DNA of 64,000 nucleotides, taken from Cherax quadricarinatus (lineage: Eukaryota > Arthropoda > Malacostraca > Decapoda > Parastacidae). Every line of letters begins with the position of its first letter. The stretch's first letter is position 1. Location of the stretch: the NCBI RefSeq assembly GCF_038502225.1, contig NW_027196949.1, positions 1 to 64,000 on the forward strand. Direction: 5' to 3'. Made by a program: the position numbers and the translations under genes. The notes under the pieces were generated by a model. That model searched no databases and was not told the DNA's origin. It was given only the letters and a program-made list of their open reading frames with translations. Below are positions 31,397 through 42,286 of the stretch, piece after piece.

Positions 31397-34300
31397 AGGA
31401 TGTTGGTAGACAGCAACCACCCAGGGAGGTACTACCGTCCTGCCAAGTGAGTGTAAAACGAAAGCCTGTAATTGTTTTACATGATGGTAGGATTGCTGGT
31501 GTCTTTTGTTTGTCTCATAAATATGCAAGATTACAGGCATGTCTTGCTACTTCTACTTACACTTAGGTCACACTATACATACATGTACACGTTTATTTAT
31601 ACACACTCATTTGAGTTTTCTTTGATTTTATCTTAATATTTCTTGGTCTTATTACTTTTCCTTTTATATCCATGGGGAAGTGGAATAAGAATCTTTCCTC
31701 CGTAAGCCATGCGTGTTGTAAAAGTCAACTAAGATGCCGGCAACAATGGGCTAGTAACCCCTTTTCCTGTAATAATTACTAAAAAGAATAATAATAAGAA
31801 AATTGTCAATGTGGGATGTCTGAATGTGCGTGGATGTTGTGCAAATGATAAGAAAGAGATGATTGTGGATGTTATGAATGAGAAGAAGCTGGATATCCTG
31901 GCTTTAAGTGAAACAAAGCTGAAGGGGGTGGGAGAGTTTCAGTGGAGAGGAATAAATGGGATTAGATCAGGGGTTTCAAATAGAGTTAGAGCTAAAGAAG
32001 GAGTAGCAATAATGTTGAAAGATAAGCTATGGCAGAAAAAGAGGGACTACAAATGTATTAATTCAAGGATTATGTGGAGTAAAATAAAGATTGGATGTGA
32101 AAAGTGTGTATGCACCTGGAGAAGAAAGAAGTGTAAAGGAGAGAGAGAGATTTTGGGAAATGTTGAGTGAATGCGTGGTGAGTTTTGAATCAAGTGTGAG
32201 AGTAATGGTGGTTGGGGATTTCAATGCTAAAGTGGGTAAAAATGTTATGGAGGGAGTAGTAGGTAAATTTGGGGTGCCAGGGGTAAATGTAAATGGGGAG
32301 CCTTTAATTGAGCTATGTGTAGAAAGAAATTTGGTAATAAGTAATACATATTTTATGAAAAAGAGGATAAATAAATATACAAGGTATGATGTAGCACGTA
32401 ATGAAAGTAGTTTGTTAGATTATGTATTGGTGGATAAAAGGTTGATGGGTAGGCTCCAGGATGTACATGTTTATGGAGAGGCAACTGATATATCGGATCA
32501 TTATTTAGTTGTAGCTACAGTTAGAGTAAGAGGTAGATGGGAAAAGAGGAAGGTGGCAACAACAAGTAAGAGGGAGGTGAAAGTGTATAAACTAAGGGAG
32601 GAGGAAGTTCGGGGGAGATATAAGCGACTGTTGGCAGTAAGGTGGGCTAGTGCAAAGATGAGTAGTGGGGGGGTTGAAGAGGGTTGGAATAGTTTTAAAA
32701 ATGCAGTATTAGAATGTGGGGCAGAAGTTTGTGGTTATAGGAGGGTGGGGGCAGGAGGAAAGAGGAGTGATTGGTGGAATAATGAAGTAAAGGGTGTGAT
32801 AAAAAGTTAGGTTATGAGAGATTTTTACAAAGCAGAAGTGTTATATGAAAAGCAGAGTATATGGACAGTAAAAGAAAGGTGAAGAGAGTGGTGAGAGAGT
32901 GCAAAAGGAGAGCACATGATAGAGGGGGAGAGGCACTGTCAAGAAATTTTAATGAAAATAAGAAAAAAATTTGGAGTGAGTTAAACAAGTTAAGAAAGCC
33001 TAGGGAAAGTATGGATTTGTCAGTTAAAAATAGAGTAGGGGAGTTAGTAGATGGGGAGATGGAGGTATTGGGTAGATGGCGAGAATATTTTGAGGAACTT
33101 TTAAATGTTGAGGAAGAAAGGGAGGTGGTAATTTCATGCACTGGTCAGGGAGGTATACCATCTTTTAGGAGTGAAGAAGAGCAGAATGTAAGTGTGGTGG
33201 AGGTGCGTGAGGCATTACGTAGAATGAAAGGGGGTAAAGCAGCTGGAACTGACGGGATCATGACAGAAATGTTAAAAGCAGGGGGGGATATAGTTTTGGA
33301 GTGGTTGGTACTTTTGTTTAATAAATGTATGAAAGAGGGGAAGGTACCTAGGGATTGGCGGAGAGCATGTATAGTCCCTTTATATAAAGGGAAAGGGGAC
33401 AAAAGAGATTGTAAAAATTATAGAGCAATAAGTTTTTGAGTATACCAGGAAAAGTGTACGGTAGGGTTATAATTGAAAGAATTAGAGGTAAGACAGAATG
33501 TAGGATTGCGGATGAGCAAGGAGGTTTCAGAGTGGGTAGGGGATGTGTAGATCAAGTGTTTACATTGAAGCATATATGTGAACAGTATTTAGATAAAGGT
33601 AGGGAAGTTTTTATTGCATTTATGGATTTAGAAAAGGCATATGATAGAGTGGATAGGGGAGCAATGTGGCAGATGTTGCAAGTATATGGAATAGGTGGTA
33701 AGTTACTAAATGCTGTAAAGAGTTTTTATGAGGATAGTGAGGCTCAGGTTAGGGTGTGTAGAAGAGAGGGAGAATACTTCCCGGTAAAAGTAGGTCTTAG
33801 ACAGGGATGTGTAATGTCACCATGGTTGTTTAATATATTTATAGATAGGGTTGTAAAAGAAGTAAATGCTAGGGTGTTCGGGAGAGGGGTGGGATTAAAT
33901 TATGGGGAATCAAATTCAAAATGGGAATTAACACAGTTACATTTTACTGATGATACTGTGCTTATGGGAGATTCTAAAGAAAAATTGCAAAGGTTAGTGG
34001 ATGAGTTTGGGAATGTGTGTAAAGGTAGAAAGTTGAAGGTAACATAGAAAAGAGTAAGGTGATGAGGGTATCAAATGATTTAGATAAAGAAAAATTGGAT
34101 ATCAAATGATTTAGATAAAGAAAAATTGGATATCAAATTGGGGAGGAGGAGTATGGAAGAAGTAAATGTTTTCAGATACTTGGGAGTTGACGTGTCGGCG
34201 GATGGATTTATGAAGGATGAGGTTAATCATAGAATTGATGAGGGAAAAAAGGTGAGTGGTGCGTTGAAGTATATGTGGAGTCAAAAAATGTTATCTATGG

Positions 34301-35078
34301 AGGCAAAGAAGGGAATGTATGAAAGTATAGTAGTACCAACACTCTTATATGGGTGTGAAGCTTGGGTGGTAAATGCAGCAGCGAGGAGACGGTTGGAGGC
34401 AGTGGAGATGTCCTGTCTAAGGGCAATGTGTGGTGTAAATATTATGCAGAAAATTCGGAGTGTGGAAATTAAGAGAAGGTGTGGAGTTAATAAAAGTATT
34501 AGTCAGAGGGCTGAAGAGGGGTTGTTGAGATGGTTTGGTCATTTAGAGAGAATGGATCAAAGTAGAATGACATGGAAAGCATATAAATCTATAGGAACAG
34601 GAAGGTGAGGTAGGGGTCGTCCTCGAAAGGGTTGGAGAGAGGGGGTAAAGGAGGTTTTGTGGGCAAGGGGCTTGGACTTCCAGCAAGCGTGCGTGAGCGT
34701 GTTAGATAGGAGTGAATGGAGACGAATGGTACTTGGGACCTGACGATCTGTTGGAGTGTGAGCAGGGTAATATTTAGTGAAGGGATTCAGGGAAACCGGT
34801 TATTTTCATATAGTCGGACTTGAGTCCTGGAAATGGGAAGTACAATGCCTGCACTTTAAAGGAGGGGTTTGGGATATTGGCAGTTTGGAGGGATATGTTG
34901 TGTATCTTTATTCGTATATGCTTCTAAAGTGTTGTATTCTGAGCACCTCTGCAAAAACAGTGATTATGTGTGAGTGTGGTGAAAGTGTTGAATGATGATG
35001 AAAGCATTTTCTTTTTGGGGATTTTCTTTCTTTTTTTGGGTCACCCTGCCTCGGTGGGAGACGGCCAACTTGTTAAAA

Positions 35079-35083
<5 letters not shown>
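31395..35083 (+). mobile_element. RTE-type LINE, nearly full length, inactive
   Basis: 5' leader 31395-31810, coding region about 31811-34743, 3' UTR to an A-run at 35074-35083, then (TA)n to 35148. Its leader and tail are the sources of the SINE-like composites at 231-418 and 61565-61765. Its 3' end recurs at 1014-1250, 8179-8397 and 52735-52960. Confidence 0.8.
31811..34743 (+). pseudogene. RTE-type LINE endonuclease-reverse transcriptase
   Basis: APE endonuclease: LDILALSETKLKG, then VVGDFNAKVG and a DISDHYLVVA end. The RT follows: KAAGTDGIMTEML; YRAIS; FMDLEKAYDRVDR; LRQGCVMSPWLFNIFID; then FTDD where Y/F-A-D-D is expected. Thumb and C-terminus: VFRYLGVDVSADG, MYESIVVPTLLYGCEAW, LLRWFGHLERM, ending at 34743. 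Breaks: frameshift near 32097 in the endonuclease; TAG at 32808-32810 and a frameshift near 32870; frameshift near 33436; frameshift near 34035 beside a ~33-bp local duplication (34078-34140); TGA at 34606-34608. Such genes are often mis-annotated in arthropods as craniofacial development protein 2-like. Confidence 0.85.

Positions 35084-35148
<65 letters not shown>
35084..35148. repeat. (TA)n microsatellite after RTE poly(A)
   Basis: TA run directly after the A-run ending the RTE-type LINE, as after the truncated copy at 8397. Confidence 0.95.
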
Positions 35149-35154
<6 letters not shown>

Positions 35155-35329
35155 TTATACTCCCGGAGACACCATCGGTCTTGGTGGAAGACGAAGCTGA
35201 CGAAATGTAGTAGACTGGTGCAATCGGTCCCCCTCCCTAGCCTAAAGCGGAAGCAGTAGGCCAGAGGTTTATACTCAGGAAGGTAGTGTAACAAGTTAGC
35301 TAGGCCTACTAACTGACTAAACAGATGTC

Positions 35330-35467
35330 AGCAAAAGAATACCATGAGATATTCCATGTACCAAGATTCCATCGTGTTGTAGTCCTCAACAGCTCTTTTG
35401 CAAACATCCGTTCAGCCTGACCTACTTCCATTAGTGTGGCCTGTCCACCTGTCACATCATCTCTAAG
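35330..35467 (-). pseudogene. 5' coding start of a second RTE/APE-type LINE
   Basis: Minus-strand reading gives TTTRWNLGTWNISWYSFADI; W-x-L-G-T-W-N-(V/I) is the usual start of LINE APE endonucleases. The frame's upstream part lies on the other side of the Penelope-like element, at 42624-42941, so this LINE was split by it. The rest of 35149-35329 is unassigned. Confidence 0.5.
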
Positions 35468-35480
35468 CTGTTACACCTCA
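35468..35480. repeat. Target-site duplication of the PLE, left
   Basis: CTGTTACACCTCA here and at 42611-42623, identical over 13 bp, bracketing the 7.13-kb Penelope-like element. Confidence 0.85.
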
Positions 35481-35827
35481 TACACAAATAACCCGCACAT
35501 AAAAGAGAGAAGCTTACGACGACGTTTCGGTCCGACTTGGGCCATTGACAAAGTCACACTAACCAGAAGTAAAAAGCAAACAAGTTCAGGTAAGATCCCA
35601 CTGGGATGAGCGGGGAAGACGGGACAGATGAAGAATAGCTCTGGAGAGGAGTGTTCTTAGTAAGAGAAATAGAGCCAGGGCTTAACCCAGCAGCTAAGGT
35701 GATCGTGGGGCAGACTTGAGAACAGGAATAGCAGGGACTGTTGCATCGAACTTGTGGTAGTTGAAGTCTTGAATCTTGAATAGCTGGCAGCAGGCTTGGT
35801 CACATCAGAGGGTAGAACACATGGGAA

Positions 35828-37376
35828 TTATAGGAGTAAATGAGGAGGCAGGTTAGCAATGGAGCCATTTACGAATTTTTTGAAGCTGCTCCTAGATAGG
35901 TGGTATAGTTTAGCCTTGTTACTGAAGGTAAAACGTAGAGGTTTGATGAACTCAAGAACTTGGGTGAGTGTGAAGTGAAGCGGTGATTCACATGCATACT
36001 TGACTGTTCCAGCACCGAGGCTTTTGTAGAGTTCAGTACAGGTCATGGTGTCAGTATTTGAAGAAGTGTAAAAGGTAAGGTTTTCCCATGAGGGTTTACT
36101 GGAGTCGTCGTTATCTTCCTCTTCTGGAGTGGATTCATTGGGAGAATCTACAATGGTGGTAGCAGGTGACTGAGGGTCGACAGGAGCAGCTGTGAGGTGT
36201 AATGGTTGTGTAACAGCAGGCTGGGAGAGGTGGGAGACGGTGGTTGAGGCAACATGATCAACGTTGTCAGCGGTGGAAGTGGTTATAGAAGTTACAGGAG
36301 CAGTTGCTTGGGCAGGAGACAGGTCTGCAGGTGCAGTAAAGTTCAGGACGTTGGGAAGGATCTTGAGGATGTCTGCTGAAGGTGTGGAGTCCGGAAAATT
36401 GAAGGCAGACATGTTGTTGAGACGGAATAGTTCGTTAATAGTGGTGTTGAAAGTGCCGGGGTTTGCTGCGTTTGCAAGGTGTGCATACACCATGCAGTAC
36501 AGCACCTTGGAAGGAGCACCGTCGGGGAGTGGAGAGAGGGAGTTGCTGGGCGATGGTGCCTGTAGATTAGCGTGTAGTCTTGATGGCGTCGGTTTGTGGT
36601 TTGGTTATTGCAGCGTATGTCGGTGAATTGGAGGTGTTCTTCAGAACTTTAGTTTTCTTCAATATGATTTCTTTCCTGAGTGGGCACTTAGCTGCAAGGG
36701 TATGATGATTACCCTTGCAGTTAAGACATGTTGGTGCTGTAGTAATGGTGCAGGATCTGAAATCGTGTCCATCATTCCCACATTTTGAACAAAACTTCTT
36801 ATTCTTGATGGGGCAGTCCTTGGTGGTGTGATTATAGGAGTAGCAGGTCCAGCAGTGGGAGATGTATGTGAAACGTTCTTGTCCTATATGACTAGGGTGA
36901 ATGTGGTAATATGAGATGGCCAGACCGTCAGAGAGAGCTTGGGCAGCCATGGAAATGTCTGAAAATGTAATCTTTAGCATAGATGAGGCGTTAGGGATCG
37001 TGTAGATGCTGTCTACCGAGGCCCAGGTGTTTTGTTCCTCAATAGATGTCTTCAGTGCTTCAGTAGAGAGAGAGGTGACCATATTGTCCAGTCTTTTCAC
37101 AAAGACCGAACGTTTCGACTTCAAGAATGGAGACGGGGATAAAGTAAATTGTTGTGTTTGTAGGGTCCTGATTGAAGAGTCGTCCATAAGTTTTGATGCT
37201 TCCGTGTCGTCTGTGCAGACGACAATGAAGGAGTCCTTCAGAGAGTTAATTGCCGTAAATTTGACCTGCAGGCGGGCCTTAACGACGGTAGCTAAAGCTA
37301 ACTTCGAGGAGTCATTTATTGCACCATTCACAGGCATGATTTTCACACGATTCGACAGCATTGTGAAAAGGATGTG
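35828..37376 (-). pseudogene. PLE ORF1 copy A, zinc-knuckle protein, frameshifted
   Basis: Same protein as the intact copy B (40748-42286), starting MLSNRVKIMPVNGA. A 2-nt deletion near 36577 (gtgtagtcttg versus gtgtagagtcttg in copy B) causes an early stop at 36567. The C-terminal part stays open in the other frame (36505-35828). All three CCHC knuckles are still readable (CWTCYSYNHTTKDC, CSKCGNDGHDFRSC, CLNCKGNHHTLAAKC). Confidence 0.8.
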
Positions 37377-37587
37377 ACGTTTGTAGAATATAAATTCTAC
37401 ACCCCGGCGGGGTCGAAGAGAGGCTTCTTGACTGTAGAGCAACTGTCGAAGAAGTGGAGTAGGACGGCTATATATAGGCAGGAAGAGGTGGTGGTAGTAG
37501 TAGTAGTAGTAGTACAAGAATGGTATGTAATACCGACAAGATGAAATTAAGACATATGCGCAACCCCCGGGCATCCCTATCGTAGAC

Positions 37588-37630
37588 GTTTCGCCATCCA
37601 GCCAGCCACTGGATGGCGAAACGTCCACAC
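37588..37630. repeat. 17-bp-armed palindrome in pLTR A
   Basis: GACGTTTCGCCATCCAG and its reverse complement CTGGATGGCGAAACGTC face each other around a short loop. The pLTR end outside it carries the 'taagaca...tgtctta' inverted repeat. Copy B has the same structure near 42529-42570 with a mismatch. Confidence 0.75.
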
Positions 37631-37959
37631 CAAAGACACCCAGACGCCGCACATGTGTCTTAATTTCATCAGTAGTAGTAGCAGTAGTAGTAGTAGAAGA
37701 GGTAGTAGTAGTGGTAGTGGTAGAAGTGGGGAATAAGGAGGACGGGCCAGTCAATACAAAGGAAGGGGAGCACTGCAAGAGAGCTAGGTGCCCACAAAGA
37801 GAGAGCAAGCGCACAGAGGTGCGTGAAAGGGGAAGTGGTGAAATAAATGAAGAAGGAACAGAAACACGAGACAGAAGAGAGAAAGACAACCCAGAAGAGA
37901 AAAGGAAAGAGGAAAGGGGAAGAGGGAGAAGAAGAAAAAGAAAAAGAAAAAATGAGGAG

Positions 37960-40354
37960 TCAGGTTAAGTCACGGGTGTTCTGAAGTTTGGAGCATTTTA
38001 CAATGTAGTGGGAGAGGAAGGCATCTACAGAGACGAAGCCAGGACTAAGATTCATACAAGGAAAGTTGTGTATTAGAGAGGATTCAACTAGACGGCGACT
38101 GTTCGAGTTGGAAGTAGGGAAGACAGTTTTAGCAGAAGACCAGTCAATAGGATGGCTATGATCTCTGACGTGACAGAAAAGAGCATTGTTAGTGTCGGCA
38201 AGCCTAACACTATTTTTGTGCTCCCTAAGTCTGTCAGAAAGAGATCGACCAGTTTCTCCAAAGTATTGAAGAGGACAGGAGGAGCAAGAAATAGAGTAGA
38301 CACCAGGAACATCTGTAGAGGGAGGAGAGGTATGAACGAGATTAGTGCGAAGAGTGTTAGTCTGGCGGAAGGTAAGCTTGATGTCTAAGGGACGGAGAGA
38401 ATTGTTGAGATTAGAAAGACCGGAAATGTAGGGAAGGCAGAGGATAGAAGAGTTCCCAGGAGTAGAGAGTTTGGCAGAGAAGAAATTACGTTTAGCACGT
38501 GAGAGGGCAGAGTCTATAAAATGGGAAGGGTAGCCAAGACGGGAAAACGAATTATGAAGAGTGGAAATTTCTGCTGGAAGGAGTTGAGGATCGCAGATGC
38601 GGAGGGCACGGAGGAAGAGGGAGATAAGAACACTTTTCTTGACAGGGGAAGCATGATAGGAAAAGTAGTGAATGTACATGCCACTGTGCATAGGTTTACG
38701 GTAAACGGAAAAGGAAAAAACCTGTATCTGAGCGGTGGACATGGACATCAAGGAAAGGAAGCAAGGAATTAGATTCCCATTCAGCTTTAAACTTAATGGA
38801 AGGGGCAAGATTATTAAGAGCTTCAAGAAAAGGTTGGAAGAGACTGGAGTCATGAGGCCACAGAGCAAAGATGTCATCCACATAGCGGAGCCAGAGTGAA
38901 GGTTGCACATCGAGGGTAGGAAGAAGAACAGTCTCGAAGTATTCCATGTAAAGATTAGCAAGGACAGGAGAGAGAGGAGAGCCCATAGCGACACCGAAGG
39001 TTTGAGAATAATATTTCCCTTGGAAGGAAAAGGAGTTAGAGTCCACACAGAGGCGGATAAGATCAAGAAAGACATCAGTATGTATAGGGAGATGTAGAAA
39101 CCCTTCATGGGCGTTCTCTCTAAGGAAATCAAGGACATCATCAAGAGGGACATTGGTGAAGAGGGACTCAACGTCAAGACTAAGCATCTTACAGGTTGGG
39201 AGAGAGCGAACCCGTTCAATGAAGTCTTGAGAGTGACGGAGGTGGGCAGGAGAAAAAGTACCAAGAAAGGGAGTGAGGGTTTTGGCCAGCCAAGAAGCAA
39301 GAGAATAAGAGACAGAACCTCTAGAGGATATGATAGGACGAAGAGGAATATCAGGTTTATGAGTTTTGGGAAGGCCATAGAAATAGGGAAGAGAGGGACG
39401 GATGACACGAAACCGTTGAACAAGGTCAAAGTTAGGAGAACAGAGGTCGGAGAGAGTCCTTAGTTTCTTGTTGAAAGTTCTCTTGATGCGATCAAGAGGG
39501 TTGGAAACGAGAGGAGTGTAGGTACGTGAGTCAGAGAGCAAGACATCAGCTTTACGGAGGTAATCCTCGCGATCAAGGATAACTACCGAATTACCTTTGT
39601 CAGAAGATAGTATGACAATGTTAGTGTTGGATTTAAGAGAAGAAAGGGCAAGTTGGTAACGGCGTGGAAGGTGGTGATTCTTAGAAAACAGACTAACAAG
39701 AGCAGGAAGGAGAGCGCCACGAAAAGTGGACAAGTCAGGAAGATTACGGAAGCGAGATTGACGAAAGGAATCAAAAGAGCTAATCAGGGAAATACCAGCG
39801 CGAGGAGTAGGCGAAGTGGCAAAGGAAAGGCCAAAACCAAGAAGTTCAAGCTCATACTGAGAGAGTGAGACAGAAGACAAGTTAGTAACACAGTCAGTGA
39901 GGGAGAATTTAGACCAAGGGCTAGCTGAGATGAGACGTTGAAGTTTATTCTGTAGTTTGGAAGAATGAATTTGTGTATTCAGGCGAGCAGTGTCAAAGGC
40001 AATGGTAGAGAGAAGGTTACAGAGATCCTGTGGTAGAGCCGCAAAGAGAGCACGTTGACGTTGACGGAAAGTAAAGAAGGCATCTTCAACCTGTGATTTA
40101 GTAGAAAGAATGAGCTGTTGAAGTAGGAGACGGGCATGATCAGGAAAGGGAGTGCCCAGTGGGTTGATTTTCAGGAAGTGGGAGAAGGAAGGTGGCAGAA
40201 CTTGTTCAGCAAGACAGTCACGTAGGAAGCGAAGCTGATTCTTACGACGCCGGGTAGCAATAAGAGCAGCCTCATAAGATCGAAAGAGGGGTTTAAAAGA
40301 GGGAAGAACATTAAAAAAGTTGGAGAGAATATGACGCTTAACTGCGGGGTCCAT
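37960..40354 (-). CDS. PLE reverse transcriptase with GIY-YIG endonuclease
   Basis: Copies element RNA into DNA at a nick made by its endonuclease. Read from ATG at 40354 (MDPAVKRHILSNFF) it spans about 797 codons if one frameshift is bridged. RT: YGLPKTHKP then PLRPIISS (about residues 330-345), MLSLDVESLFTNVP, GVAMGSPLSPVLANLYME and the catalytic RYVDD (near 495). The GIY-YIG domain starts at GVYSISC (near 685) with FGETGRSLSDRLREHK, then FCHVRDHSH. The only lesion seen is one extra base in the A-run at 38715-38720 (plus strand), which ends the first frame at 38696. The second frame then carries the rest to the stop at 37960. The size is normal for Penelope/Poseidon-type PLEs. The upstream open extension to 40519 has no ATG. 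The frameshift could be real or a homopolymer sequencing error. Confidence 0.85.
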
Positions 40355-40424
40355 AAATAACCAAAAAAAAGGCACAATACCGTGACTGGAACAATACACA
40401 AATAACCCGCACATAAAAGAGAGA

Positions 40425-40470
40425 AGCTTACGATGACGTTTCGGTCCGACTTGGACCACTGACAAAGTCA
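40425..40470 (-). ncRNA. Hammerhead-like half motif in PLE pLTR
   Basis: Minus strand: stem GGTCC-AAGTC-GGACC, then GAAACG, loop TCAT, CGTA. This matches helix II, the GAAA strand, a 3-bp helix III and a GUA cleavage triplet of a type I hammerhead. The CUGANGA strand and helix I are not evident (GTCAGTG instead), so activity is doubtful. Copy A has the equivalent at about 35512-35555 (GAAACG, TCGT, CGTA). Hammerhead motifs in PLE pLTRs are established knowledge. Confidence 0.45.
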
Positions 40471-40747
40471 CACTAACCCGAAGTAGCAAGCAAGCAAACA
40501 AGTTTAGGTAAGATCCCAATGGGATGAGCGGGGAAGACGGGACAGATGAAGAATAGCTCTGGAGAGGAGTGTTCTTAGTAAGAGAAATAGAGCCAGGGCT
40601 TAACCCAGCAGCTAAGGCGATCGTGGGGCAGACTTGAGAACAGGAATAGCATGGACTGTTGCATTGAACTTGTTGTAGTTGAAGTCTTGAATCTTGAGTA
40701 GCTGGCAGCAGGCTAGGTCACATCAGAGGGTAGAACACATATGGGAG

Positions 40748-42286
40748 TTATAGGAGTAACTGAGGAGGCAGGTTAGCAATGGAGCCATTTTCAAACTTTT
40801 TGAAGCTGCTTCTAGATAGGTGGTATAATTTAGCCTTGTTGCTGAAGGTGAAACGTAGAGGCTTGATGAACTCAAGAACTTGGGTGAGTGTGAAGTGAAG
40901 CGGTGATTCACATGCATACTTGACTGTTCCAGCACCGAGGCTTTTGTAGAGTTCAGTACAGGTCATGGTGTCAGTATTTGAAGGAGAAGTGTAAAAGGTA
41001 AGGTTTTCCCATGAGGGTTTACTGGAGTCGTCGTTATCTACCTCTTCTGGAGTGGATTCACTGGGAGAATCTACAATGGTGGTAGCAGGTGACTGAGGTT
41101 CGACAGGAGCAGCTGTGAGGTGTAATGGTTGTGTAACAGCAGGCTGGGAGAGGTGGGAGGCGGTGGTTGAGGCAACTTGATCAACGTTGTCAGCGGTGGA
41201 AGTGGTTATAGAAGTTACAGGAGCAGTTGCTTGGGCAGGAGACAGGTCTGTAGGTGCAGTAAAGTTCAGGACGTTGGGAAGGATCTTGAGGATGTCTTCT
41301 GAAGGTGTGGATTCCGGAAAATTGAAGGCAGGCATGTTGTTCAGACGGAATAGTTCGTTAATAGTGGTGTTGAAAGTGCCGGGGCTTGCTGCGTTTGCAA
41401 GGTGTGCATACACCATGCAGTACAGCACCTTGGAAGGAGCACCGTCGGGGAGTGGAGAGAGGGAGTTGCTGGGCGATGGTGCCTGTAGATTAGCGTGTAG
41501 AGTCTTGATGGCGTCGGTTTGTGGTTTGGTTATTGCAGCATATGTCGGTGAATTGGAGGTTTTCTTCAGAACTTTAGTTTTCTTCAATATGATTTCTTTC
41601 CTGAGTGGGCACTTAGCTGCAAGGGTGTGATGATTACCCTTGCAGTTAAGACATGTTGGTGTTGTAGTAATGGTGCAGGATCTGAAATCGTGTCCATCAT
41701 TCCCACATTTTGAACAAAACTTCTTATTCTTGATGGGACAGTCCTTGGTGGTGTGATTATAGGAGTAGCAGGTCCAGCAGTGGGAGATGTATGTGAAACG
41801 TTCTTGTTCTATATGAGTTGGGTGAATGTGGTAATATGAGATGGCCAGACCGTCAGAGAGAGCTTGGGCAGCCATGGAGATGTCTGAGAATGTAATCTTT
41901 AGCATTGATGTGGCGTTGGGGATCTTTGAGATGCTGTCTACCGAGGCCCACGTGTTTTGTTCCTCAATAGATGTCTTCAGTGCTTCAGTAGAGAGAGAGG
42001 TGACGATATTGTCAAGTCTTTTCACAAAGACCGAACGTTTCGACTTCAAGAATGGAGACGGGGGTAGAGTGAATTGTTGTGTTTGTAGGGTCCTGATTGA
42101 AGAGTCGTCCATTAGTTTTAGTGCTTCCGTGTTATCTGTGCAGACGACAATGAAGGAGTCTTTCAGAGAGTGGATTGCCGTAAATTTGACCTGCAGGCAG
42201 GTCCTAACGAAGGTAGCTAAAGCTAACTTCGAGGAGTCATTTATTGCACCATTCACAGGCTTGATTTTCACACGATTCGACAGCAT
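40748..42286 (-). CDS. PLE-associated ORF1, CCHC zinc-knuckle (gag-like) protein
   Basis: Intact 512-aa frame from ATG at 42286 (MLSNRVKIKPVNGA). The N-terminal ~165 residues have no motif I can name but resemble LINE ORF1/gag-like RNA-binding regions. About residues 170-235 hold three zinc knuckles: CWTCYSYNHTTKDC, CSKCGNDGHDFRSC and CLNCKGNHHTLAAKC. A Pro/Thr/Ser-rich acidic linker follows, then a conserved-looking C-terminus (CTELYKSLGAGTVKYACE, LEFIKPLRFTF). It probably binds element RNA. It lies wholly inside pLTR B and is followed, ~390 nt later, by the RT gene on the same strand. ORF1 proteins of this type are familiar from jockey/I LINEs and unusual for PLEs. Confidence 0.8.
   Translation of the reverse strand: MLSNRVKIKPVNGAINDSSKLALATFVRTCLQVKFTAIHSLKDSFIVVCTDNTEALKLMDDSSIRTLQTQQFTLPPSPFLKSKRSVFVKRLDNIVTSLSTEALKTSIEEQNTWASVDSISKIPNATSMLKITFSDISMAAQALSDGLAISYYHIHPTHIEQERFTYISHCWTCYSYNHTTKDCPIKNKKFCSKCGNDGHDFRSCTITTTPTCLNCKGNHHTLAAKCPLRKEIILKKTKVLKKTSNSPTYAAITKPQTDAIKTLHANLQAPSPSNSLSPLPDGAPSKVLYCMVYAHLANAASPGTFNTTINELFRLNNMPAFNFPESTPSEDILKILPNVLNFTAPTDLSPAQATAPVTSITTSTADNVDQVASTTASHLSQPAVTQPLHLTAAPVEPQSPATTIVDSPSESTPEEVDNDDSSKPSWENLTFYTSPSNTDTMTCTELYKSLGAGTVKYACESPLHFTLTQVLEFIKPLRFTFSNKAKLYHLSRSSFKKFENGSIANLPPQLLL

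Larger units (their letters stand above)
35481..37669 (-). repeat. PLE pseudo-LTR, copy A (downstream)
   Basis: Direct repeat of 40395-42610, running from 'tacacaaataacccgc' to 'tgtcttaatttcat' with scattered substitutions and small indels. Contains ORF1-A, a hairpin-GAAACG motif at about 35519-35540 (minus strand) and a 17-bp-armed palindrome at about 37588-37630. Confidence 0.85.

Noticed and set aside
31811..34743. Host gene resembling craniofacial development protein 2
   Set aside because: The endonuclease is linked to RT, a LINE 5' leader and a poly(A) tail, so it is a retrotransposon and not a host gene.
37504..37968. Plus-strand Glu/Lys/Arg-rich frame (37711-37968) as a gene
   Set aside because: Complement of the pyrimidine-rich PLE stretch between RT-EN and pLTR A; low complexity.
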